A stretch of DNA of 64,000 nucleotides, taken from NCBI GenBank assembly GCA_031472005.1, contig PZJY01000011.1, positions 1,860,001 through 1,924,000 of the forward strand, in the 5' to 3' direction. A program made the position numbers and the translations under genes. The DNA comes from Tetracladium setigerum (taxonomy: Eukaryota > Ascomycota > Leotiomycetes > Helotiales). Below, piece after piece: positions 53,271 to 61,513 of the stretch; within the stretch, counting starts at the first letter, position 1; each line of letters starts with the position of its first letter. The notes below the pieces were generated by a model. That model ran no database searches, was not told the origin of the DNA, and worked only from the letters and a program-made list of their open reading frames with translations.

Positions 53271-53679
53271 ATGATTCCTTTCCTTTCCCTCTTAGCATCA
53301 ACAACAAGTCCGTAAGTGGCTCTTTGGTCGACTTATGTACAGTACAACTGCTAACATGATGGGTGCAGAGCAGCAACAGCAGCATCAGCAACAACAACAA
53401 GATTGTAAGTGGCCCCGGAAGTGTACCGTTTGCAGGCAGTGTTGACTGACTTCTTGGTGATAGTCGCCCGTTCCAGCAATCTCTCTCTCTCTCTCAAGTC
53501 GTAAGTGATCCCTGGAAGCTCTTGTTTTGGTACATCATCGCTAACGTTTGGTATAGTCTGCTCTGTTCCAGCACCATCACCACCAACAACAAGTCTCCTT
53601 CGTCGTAAGTCAATCACTCTTTGGACGGCGTCGTAACGGTCTGCTAACGGTTGTAGAAGTCACCACCACCACCACCACA
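53271..53679 (+). other. multi-intron 5' leader of the antisense gene in C
   Basis: Four consecutive introns can be read: 53312-53368, 53405-53463, 53501-53556 and 53603-53656. All begin GTAAGT and end in AG; three contain a CTAAC branch motif and one CTGAC. The short exons between them are rich in CAG/CAA and CT repeats. Joined from the ATG at 53271, they do not run into the Cys-rich frame, so they are taken as untranslated. The same structure, mutated, is present in E2. Confidence 0.65.
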
Positions 53680-54582
53680 ATGCCTCTCGCCGCCCCCGCC
53701 GGTTGCCTCCCAGAGGCGTACCGCGTCTGGTGCGTCTGCTGCGTTCGCCGCACCATGAAGAAGCCCAAGCACCGATGCTCCTTCCCAAAGGTCTCCTCCA
53801 AGCTCTGCTCCCACTGCGCCGCCTCCAAGGGCAATTGTGTTCGCGTAAGTGGTCCGTAACGGGTCCGTTTGTGGGCCGTATTAACTGTGGCCGCAGCTTC
53901 CCTGGAATGTTGGCCCGGAGTATACTGTTTTCCTCGCTGCAATTGCAGCAATGGACGCTCCTGTTCCGGCCCTGGTCCTGCCCTCCCACGACCCCGCCGA
54001 CGCCGCCGCCGCAGCAGCAGCAACAGCAACAGCAGAAGCAGCAGCAGATGCTGCAGCTGAAGCAAAGGAAGCCGCCGTCGTCGCCGCCGCCACCACCATC
54101 CACGAGATCTGCTTGGTCGGTGCCGCCGAGGCACCAAAGTCTGCCGCCGCCGCTGCTTTCATGCAGCTTGAAGCAACTCGCGCTCTCCAGCGCTCAATGG
54201 AGGTAAGTCTATCCTTCCTGGAACTGGCTGGTAACTGCTCTGTTCCGGTATTGACTTTTGATAGGACTTGACCGATGAGGTCTTTGAGCTTCGGGCTCAA
54301 AGCAAGAAGAATTCTGTTGGGGTTTTGGCTGCCCTGGGCAAGCTGGAAGCCCAGCTGAAGAGCTCTGGTGGTGGCAAACGCCGCCGCCAGGGCTCCGATG
54401 CTGGTGCGGATGGCGCCCGGGGTAGGAAGAAGAGTCGTCGGGAGGAGGAGGAGGAGGGGGAGGATGAGATCGCCCGCCTGACCGGGGGTACCGGGGGTGG
54501 TTCCGGGGGGAGGAGGAGGAGGAGTAGGAGGTTGTTTTGCCTGTGTTTAGTTGTTTTTGGAGGGACCTGGCTGGCTACTTGA
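53680..54582 (+). CDS. Cys-rich antisense accessory protein of element C
   Basis: Three coding exons (53680-53844, 53897-54202, 54265-54582; introns with GTAAGT donors, the first with a TTAAC branch motif) give 262 residues. The N terminus has Cys at 18, 21, 33, 43, 46 and 53: C-x2-C-x11-C-x9-C-x2-C-x6-C, a zinc-cluster-like array with a longer first loop than classical Zn(II)2Cys6. An Ala-rich linker follows, then a heptad-like stretch (VFELRAQSKKNSVGVLAAL), a basic nuclear-import-like patch (KRRRQ, RGRKKSRR) and an acidic tract. The gene faces pol and its stop overlaps pol's by eight bases. A G run at 54505-54510 has six bases but seven in the old copies E1 and E2; the older form ends after Glu codons at 54527, so the last residues here come from a shifted frame. 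A nuclear DNA- or RNA-binding role is inference. Confidence 0.75.
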
Positions 54583-57500
54583 TAGCCAGAAAGCCGGCCG
54601 GGTCCCTGAATCCGTCGAAATGAGCGTTTTTACAGTGATCTTCATTCTTCTTGCAGTGACTACTGCTTGTTGAGTTCCCAGTTCCGTAACCATTCGGGCA
54701 ACAAACGGGGAGGTCCCGGTTTACGGGATAAGCGAGGTGAAAACTCCGGATGTGATGAGGTGAGTGCTCGAAGTTCTCTTCCGGATACCAAGTTGGATCA
54801 GCATCATAACCTACCCATTTGACTTGGTAGTGCAGCTTGCGACGTATCAGCTTGCTGGCCAACACTTCTTGTACTTCCCATTCTTGCTCTCCTTGGACGA
54901 TGTCTGGAGGTGGCCGGGCCGGTTCCTGGCCAGGCAGGGGGTTATTCGGATGCTTCGCTAAGACGTCTGGTGCAAATACATCATGGATCGTTGAGTTGGC
55001 TGGCAATTCTAAGCGGTAGGAGTGGCCAACTTTCTCTAGTATCTTATACGGTCCGGTCCATAATGCGGCCAGCTTCCGACTCGGTCTATCTGTCTTCAGG
55101 TTCTTGGTAGAGAGATAGACTTGATCACCGACTTCCCAGTCAACTGGCCTACGGTGTTGGTCCGTACTACGTTGCATTCTCTCTTGAGCTCTCTTCATAT
55201 TGGCTTTGGCGAGGTCCCAAGCATTATGCATGCGCGTAGCAAGTTGTACAGCATCATCGTAGTTGAGCTTTTCTTTTGGATCAGACGGCTCTGGCGTGTT
55301 CCAATCCCAAGAGGTTCTCGGATCCAGGCCGTATTTGAGGCGGTAAGGAGTCATTCCAATCGAAGAATGAGGTAGAGTCATCTGTACTCGGTCCATAAGT
55401 GGAAGCAACTCGCTCCAGTTGTCCTGGTAGTGGTTGATGAAAGGTCTCATTCGCTGGTCGATGTACTTGTTCATGATTTCGGTCTGACCATCTGTCTGCT
55501 TGTGATAAGCCGTAGATAGTTTGAGTTGAACCCCAATGATCCTACAGAGTTCGGTCCAGAAACGGGAGACAAACTGGGGTCCTCTGTCAGAGATGATGGA
55601 GATGGGGGTATGACCAAAACGGTAAATCCATTGAATGAACAGCTGAGCCATCGCTCTGGCATCCGTCGTCTGATGACACGGGATGGATACGCACTCCTTA
55701 CTGAGTCTATCCATGAACACTAGGATTGCATCGAAGCCATGCTTATCCTTGGGGAATGATTTGAAGTCCATGGTTAAGTGTTGCATCGGATGATCAGGTA
55801 TGGGCAAGGGATGTAAGAAGCCTTGTTGTTTGGTTTGTCTGGGATGAGCGAACCTACATTCCTGACAGTTGGCAACGTAGGTCTTGCAGTCCTGGTTCAT
55901 GTCGGGCCAGTAGTACTTTGCTAGCAATAACGAATACGTCTTGCGCGCACTGGGGTGAGCACTAGAGACTTGGGCATGAACCTCACGGATGAGTTTCGTG
56001 CACAGTTCGGTACTCTTGCGGACCACTAATCGTCCATGGTACAGCAATAAGTTGTCTTCCACAGTATACCCTTTACGCATGGTGGCTCTTTCTTCAGTGA
56101 AGGAGATCCTGTTGTCATCGCGAAGTGCTTGTAACAGGGCCGATTCGGAGTCTGGAAGGATTGACAATTCCATCGAATTGATCCGGAGTTCTTGTTGACG
56201 TTCCACGAATAACTGGCCTAGTTCGGTGTTGATACGGGGGTCTAATCTGTCGGGTCCTAGGAACACTCTGGAGCGGCTGTCGATTTTGACTTGTTCATGG
56301 ATCAAAAGATCCTGTTCGCGACGGCTCAGTATGTCTGCTTTAGCGTTTGATTTACCAGTAGTGTACATGATCTGGAAGTTGAAGTCAGATAAGAACTCCA
56401 TCCATCTGACCTGCTTAGCTGTCAGGATCTTGGTTGTCATGAAATACTGGAGGGCTTGGTGGTCGGTGTACACCTGGATACGGTCTTGTACCGACATGAA
56501 TTCGGGCCGGTATTTCTTGAAACCATACACGATGGCATACATCTCCTTGTCATGAATCTCCCAATTGGCTTCGTTGTTCACTAGCACGTGAGAGAAGAAG
56601 GCTATTGGGTACCAGTTACCGTCCCGATGTTGCTGGGAGAATACTCCGGCAATCACTCCATCAGATGAATCTGTTTCCAGCTTGGTAGGGTGTTCTGGCT
56701 GGAAGTGATGGAGAGTTTGTACAAGTAGTAGCTGTTGCCGAAGAGCTTCGAAAGCCGTAGCGCAGTGGTCGTCCCAAACGAACGGTACAGTTGGTCGAGT
56801 GAGCTTGGTCAAAGGCAGTGAGATCCTACTGAAATCTTTGATGAATTGCCGGTAGAATCCGCAGAAGCCTAAGTAGGACTTGACTCCGGTCACGGTAGTG
56901 GGCCGTTTCCAGTTCCTAAGAGCTTCTGTATGATCTGGATCAGTCTCCAACCCTTCAGTTGTGAGTATGAATCCAAGGTATTTAATCTTTGTAACACTGA
57001 ACTCGCTTTTAGCTATGTCCGCCTGAAGGTTGGCGTTTCGTAACCGTATCAGGACCTTCTTGACGTGCTCTTCATGGTCTTCGACGTTCTCAGAGTAGAT
57101 AATAATGTCATCTAGATACGCTGAGCAGAAGTCATCCAAGTAGTCGATGAGGACATCATTCATGTAGCGCTGATAAGTGGCAGGGCCGTTGGTCAAGCCA
57201 AATGGTAGAACTTTACATTTATAGGTACCGTACCTGGTCCGGAAGGTGGTCATCTCTTCTGACTCTGGATCCATTCGGATTCGATGAAAGGCTTGTCTAA
57301 TATCTAGCTTGGTGAATATCCTGGCTTTACCCATTCTGGAGAGTAATTCATCGATCCTTGGTATCGGGTAGGGATCGGACTGAGTTAGAGCATTGAGCTT
57401 TCGGAAATCAATACAGAAGCGGAGTTTATCACTATGAGGCTTCTTGACGAATAGCACTGGTGAGGCAAAGGGGCTATTCGAGTCCGTTATGAACCCTTTC

Positions 57501-58590
57501 GCTAGATTCTCTAAGAGGTAATCCTTGGTGGCTTGGAGCTCTGCAGTTGACTGTCGGTAGAGTGGAGAGAATGAAGAAGGTAGTGGTTCCGTCAGAGTTA
57601 TCTTATGGTCATAGCGACGATGAGGTGGCAGTACATCTGATGCTGCCTTAGAGAATACGTCTTTGTATGATTGGTATTCGCGGGGGAGACGCGCCCGTAT
57701 CAGGGCCGTTGTCTCATCGTCGTCCAGCGGAGTGTTGGAGATTTCGTTGATGATCCTATCGATTTCGTAGATGCTGGAGATGAAGAACTCTGTACCAGGC
57801 TTTTGCATTTGGTAGTGGAAGGAGTTCGCACTGACTTCACAAATGGAGAATGAATTAATATTAGGGTGGACTGAACCAGCAGTCCGGGTCGGTTTCGGGG
57901 TGTAACGGTAGGCATCACGCTTACAGGTGCAGACGATGGGGTGATCAAGGAGTATGGAAGAACAGAAATTGTATTCATTTGAGCTGCCTTCCCCCGTCGT
58001 CTGTCATCGTTTGCCATAGCGGTGTCCCTCCGTAACACGTCCTTCTGAATGGATTTGAATGAGAGTGGTGAAGTGGTAGAAGATAAGGAAATAATCATGT
58101 CCTTCCCATAGTATGGGGTAGGTGGTGTATCGGACGGCCAAAGGACTTGGTTCTTGACAGGATCGACTTTACATCGAAAGTGCTTGAGCCATTTGTTTCC
58201 AATAATTACATCTTGTTGCCCGAGGTCCAGGATAACGAAGGGGCAGTTCCGGATGCGACGACCATCTACGTGCAGATGCAATCGCATGAACTGATTGACT
58301 TTACTCTGGATAGTTGAATTGTAACCCCGTACTTGTACGGAGTAGGGCAGTTTCTGAACCTTCAAGCCGAGAGCCTGAGCAAGGCTAAGGGCAAATGGCC
58401 GGTTCATGAAGAGGTAACCGTTCGCTCCTGTATCCACCAGAGCCTTGATTTGAACACCGCATCCATTCATAGTCAAAGTCGTACGAATTTGGAAGGGCTC
58501 ACCTCCCATGAGAGTGGAGAGGTCAAGGTCTGATAGATCACATTTGCGTAGGCCCAGGAAGGTGTCTTTACCTAGGCGTCCCCGTTTCCC
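54575..58590 (-). CDS. pol: Pol polyprotein of C, made by -1 frameshift, with one internal frameshift mutation
   Basis: Entered from gag at GGGAAAC. The protease segment (to about 57900) has ALVDTGANGYLF. Residue numbers below count from the Met at 57808: RT with FCIDFRKLN, LDIRQAF and YLDD at 231-234; RNase H from ETDSS near 378; an integrase HHCC domain (His 611 and 618, Cys 648 and 651); the DDE core with Asp 681, Asp 741 and Glu 777; a chromodomain at about 975-1025 (VKWVGYDADPTWYPEENF). Between protease and RT, the run at 57897-57900 has four G where both old copies have five. This puts the RT part out of frame with the protease, so the copy cannot make full Pol as sequenced unless the base is a sequencing loss. 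The rest has no stops. Confidence 0.92.
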
Positions 58591-59987
58591 TCCAGGAACG
58601 CATCAACTTCGGCTTCGTGGTCGAATTCTTCCTGTGGTTCGTCGTCCCCAACATCCTCTTGGATCTCTTTGATTGAGGGCTTGGATGGACAGTTGGCGGC
58701 CCAATGGCCGACTTTACCGCAGTGGAAGCACGGGGAGGAATCAGCTGGAGCCTTGGTTTCGGGCTTGTTCCGGTCTGTGCTCGGACCTGTTCGTTGGAAA
58801 GCTTGGTTGGGAAGAGGCACGGTAGTGTTCGGTCTTGATGACAGAATTGGGTTGTATTTGCGAACCGGTGGATTGGAGACGGGCCTGTTACTGGCCGGAA
58901 ACTTGAGGAGTCCGCGGGGAGCAGTTGGTATACTGGATTTAGCAACTGAATTGGAGAGTTCAAAATTGTGCCGGCGCTCCTTGTCAATGCTCATGAGATC
59001 AGCTGTCATGAGAGTCAAGCTACCGTTCCATGCCAGTTTGTTCACCGTAGCTTGGCTTCTCAAGGATGGAGTGATTTTCTTCCACATATAGTAAAAGAGT
59101 TCTGAATTCGGCACTTGGCCGCGCAGCGCCATGCTAATGAATCTGGCTCTGAACTCACCGAATGTCTCTTGAGCATGCCCCTTGTCTGCCATGTGCATAG
59201 CATCAAAAGCGTTACGGGCATCTTCGGTCTCATAGCCAGTGAGGAAGAATGATCTAAGGTCATTCATCATTTCGACCTCGTTCTTGTAGTCTTGACTGGG
59301 AGTATCGGACTGGTAACGGGGCTCCAGGTACGTACGTGCTAGTCCTTTGGTACATCCCCAGATGAGGGCTTTGCGAGTAGCAGTCGAATCGTAGTGGTCA
59401 GCGTTGATGTCCAATCGGTCCTTGATGGATATCTGCCACTGTCTATACGTGGGGTCGTGACCATCGTCTAGTGGTTCGAATTTCTCAGTAAGCTTAGTTT
59501 TGTGGGAGGCCCTGTTTCGGTCGCCTTCCGGGGTAGCTCCTGGGGTTCTTGAAACAGCAGGTCGTTCGACAGTGACCTCCTCGTTGATGCTTTCCTCTCG
59601 AATCCTGGCAGCGAAGCGCGATTCTGCTTCCGGAGTCTCGATAGACGTCCGTAAGGGGCCAGCACCAGGAGCTCCAGAAGGGCCAGTGTACCCCGGAGGA
59701 TGGTTGGTTACAGATTCAGTTCGAGAATCCTGTCGAAGTTCATTATTTATAGTCTTCTTTAGCTCGGCTAATTGGCGCTGAGTATCAGCGCGAAGCTCCC
59801 GATTCTGAGCTTCCATCTGCCGCATAAAGCTCTGGATTTGACCACTCATTTGCTGAAAGAAGGCTTCTTGATTGGTGAGTTTCTTCTTCCCTTTTCCTTT
59901 GGCTCGCCTTTCGTTACCGGAACCGGCGCTCTCCTGGCCCGAAGATTCCTCTGGTCGTTCTTCGTCACTTGGCTGGTTGGTCGACAT
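58572..59987 (-). CDS. gag: Gag of element C
   Basis: Structural protein of the virus-like particle, 471 residues from the ATG at 59987 (MSTNQPSDEE). An upstream GTG at 60029 is in frame but preceded by a stop and is an unlikely start. A charged N-terminal third with a coiled-coil-like stretch (FMRQMEAQNRELRADTQRQ) leads into a retrotransposon Gag-like region (WQISIKDRL, ARTYLEPRY, FGEFRARF) and one CCHC zinc knuckle (CFHCGKVGHWAANC) near the C terminus. It ends in acidic residues. The frame is fully open. The last codons carry the slippery site for pol. Confidence 0.93.
   Translation of the reverse strand: MSTNQPSDEERPEESSGQESAGSGNERRAKGKGKKKLTNQEAFFQQMSGQIQSFMRQMEAQNRELRADTQRQLAELKKTINNELRQDSRTESVTNHPPGYTGPSGAPGAGPLRTSIETPEAESRFAARIREESINEEVTVERPAVSRTPGATPEGDRNRASHKTKLTEKFEPLDDGHDPTYRQWQISIKDRLDINADHYDSTATRKALIWGCTKGLARTYLEPRYQSDTPSQDYKNEVEMMNDLRSFFLTGYETEDARNAFDAMHMADKGHAQETFGEFRARFISMALRGQVPNSELFYYMWKKITPSLRSQATVNKLAWNGSLTLMTADLMSIDKERRHNFELSNSVAKSSIPTAPRGLLKFPASNRPVSNPPVRKYNPILSSRPNTTVPLPNQAFQRTGPSTDRNKPETKAPADSSPCFHCGKVGHWAANCPSKPSIKEIQEDVGDDEPQEEFDHEAEVDAFLEGNGDA
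58584..58590 (-). promoter_or_regulatory. -1 ribosomal frameshift site GGGAAAC
   Basis: In gag frame the bases read G GGA AAC, a canonical X XXY YYZ heptamer, 10-20 bases before the gag stop at 58572-58574. The protease-bearing pol frame is exactly -1 to gag. The heptamer is preserved in the RIP-mutated copies at 17432-17438 and 32947-32953. Confidence 0.8.
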
Positions 59988-60451
59988 CTCGGTAGCCTTG
60001 GTGTCGGTAGTATTGGTGTCGGTGGCCACCGGCCGCGGTGCTCAGTTGAAGCTGGAGGGGAGTGATAGTTGGTGGTGGTCGTTGGGAAGTGGTGGGAGGT
60101 TGGTATTTATACCGGGTGGGATACTAGTGTCTTCCGGATGACTTTTAGATTAGTCAACACTTAGTACTGTTACAGTTTCCTCTGCACAGGGGGTTGTTGG
60201 AGTCTCTCGGAGCGCAGTCGATACGTTCCTACTCCCTTGACGCAGCGAGTTCTCGGAAGTCGCTCGCTCGATTTTACCAGCTGCCGGTGCTGATATCAAA
60301 CCCTGATATCACTGGTTGTCCAGGTGGTCTCTGATTACCTGGCTCTTCGCAACTTCACCGGAAGGGGTCCGTTACCTGGGTGAAAGGTATTATTGGATAT
60401 TCCGATGAAGTCGCTGGTTGAGATATATGAAAGCCGTCACCGGCGGAGTCG
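59988..60451 (-). other. 5' leader of element C
   Basis: About 460 bases between the primer site and gag with no open frame of note; presumably carries packaging and dimerisation signals. A colinear mutated copy lies at 15571-16034. Confidence 0.6.
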
Positions 60452-60465
60452 AGTTTTCTTCTTTT
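60452..60465 (-). other. putative self-primer binding site of C
   Basis: One base after the 5' LTR the sense strand reads AAAAGAAGAAAACT. This is the perfect 14-nt complement of 60573-60586 in the LTR, the spot where transcription should start by distance from the TATA box. There is no TGG as expected for a tRNA primer site. Confidence 0.65.
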
Positions 60466-60466
60466 A

Positions 60467-60765
60467 TGTAACGGCACTGTTCACCGGTACGATCACGTAA
60501 TCAAAGCAGGGATGTATGGTGATATATGCTAGTGAATGATGATCGGTCGTAACAATAGGCTCTAATACTAAGAAAAGAAGAAAACTACCGATCAATAAGT
60601 GGCTAGAGGCCGGGCTATATACATGTCCGTAACAAGGCCGTAAGGCATCCGTAACTTCCAGGCCATCAAGTGCTCCTGCTTGTGCATCGGGACTAGTCCG
60701 CAACTGGCCCGGTACTGGTGCGATCCTGGTGGTCACGTGTGGGTCATGTGTTGATGGTCATCACA
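60467..60765 (-). repeat. 5' LTR of C
   Basis: 299 bp, appears identical to 52604-52902. It contains the element's TATA box and the predicted RNA start. A 90-codon open frame across the LTR is not considered a gene. Confidence 0.96.
60616..60621 (-). promoter_or_regulatory. LTR TATA box of C
   Basis: TATATA in element sense, about 30-35 bases before the predicted RNA start at 60586. Confidence 0.55.
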
Positions 60766-61025
60766 GAAAGTATCACTAAGAGCACCACCGGCTCCTAATA
60801 TACCGATATAACCGGTAAACCTAGAAGCAAAATATAAAGTAGAAAAAATCCTAGATTATAAGCTAGTTAAGAATAAACTTCATTATTTAATTAAATGGAA
60901 GAATTACTTATAATCTAAGAATTCTTAAGAATTAAAGACGAATCTTAATTATTACCGGATATTAATAGATTATTACTATTACCTCTTACCTGGTCCGACC
61001 TTAAAGATTAAAAGGGAGTAGATAG

Positions 61026-61474
61026 TGTTACGAACGTGACTTGTATGCACGTGAGGAGCCTGAGGCTCGGGAGCATTATAGTAATTAGTATAGCTAAGTG
61101 GCTTATTATTATTACTTTATAGAGAACTTTAATAACCTAGTTTAATTATAAGAAAAGAATTAATAGTAATAGCTTAAGTAATCACGTGATAAAGTCCGCT
61201 AAGTAAGGAGTTTAATTAATAGAGTCGGACTTTAACATTTAGGACTTTATAGTTCGGGACTTTAAGTATAACGAAGGGATCTATATAAGAAGGAATAATA
61301 TTTTATTAAATAAGAGCTTCGTGCTTAACTTAATATTTAAATTAAGATTATATATTATTAATATTAGCTTATTCTTACTTATAATCACCTTAATAATTGA
61401 CTTCCTTACTTTAACTAGTAAATAAAACCCTTAACTTCGATATCACTTTAATTAGTAGAATCGGAATCGTAACA
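61026..61474 (+). repeat. 5' LTR of D2
   Basis: 449 bp, TGTTACGAACG...CGTAACA, same subtype as the LTR at 40037-40484. Confidence 0.87.
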
Positions 61475-61513
61475 CTTTAAGCACCTTTTATTAAAGTAAG
61501 AACGATATTAATA

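Larger units (their letters stand above)
52604..60765 (-). mobile_element. Gy1 element C: young, nearly intact Ty3/Gypsy chromovirus with an antisense gene
   Basis: 8162 bp between the duplications GAAAG (52599-52603 and 60766-60770). On the minus strand the order is 5' LTR (60467-60765), primer site, leader, gag, pol (protease, RT, RNase H, integrase, chromodomain), then a gene on the opposite strand, polypurine tract, and 3' LTR (52604-52902). Read base by base, the two LTRs appear identical, and there is no RIP. Two single-base losses in G runs, in pol and in the antisense gene, are the only defects seen. Protease-RT-RNase H-integrase order plus a C-terminal chromodomain place it among chromoviruses (Metaviridae). 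Confidence 0.96.
47250..61025 (+). mobile_element. Gy2 element D, interrupted by C and by D2
   Basis: 5' LTR 47250-47695, gag-pol to 52603, then the young element C (52604-60765), then the rest of pol to 61025. There D2's 5' LTR begins inside D's 3' region, about 600 bp before D's own 3' LTR would be expected by comparison with B. The remainder of D should lie beyond D2, outside the window. Confidence 0.82.
47735..61025 (+). pseudogene. D gag-pol, RIP-inactivated and split by element C
   Basis: Gag start ATA at 47735. The zinc-knuckle remnant lies near 48650-48710, and a protease remnant near 49540. C sits close to the end of pol, so the chromodomain-side tail continues at 60771-61025. Stops throughout. 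Confidence 0.78.

Noticed and set aside
53388..53500. CAA/CAG and CT simple repeats as possible independent microsatellite features
   Set aside because: They are the untranslated exons of the antisense gene and are colinear in E2, so they belong to the element.
53610..54137. Minus-strand frames rich in Leu, Arg and Gly opposite the antisense gene of C
   Set aside because: Low-complexity shadows of the Ala/Gln/Pro-coding repeats on the other strand, with no family content.
58572..60029. GTG at 60029 as the gag start
   Set aside because: Nuclear fungal genes rarely start at GTG; an in-frame stop lies just upstream and an ATG follows 14 codons later at 59987.
60464..60736. A 90-codon open frame repeated in every Gy1 LTR (also 15286, 26952, 42855, 52520)
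   Set aside because: It lies wholly within the 299-bp LTR, crosses the TATA box and predicted RNA start, and recurs only because the LTR recurs. No protein family is recognised.
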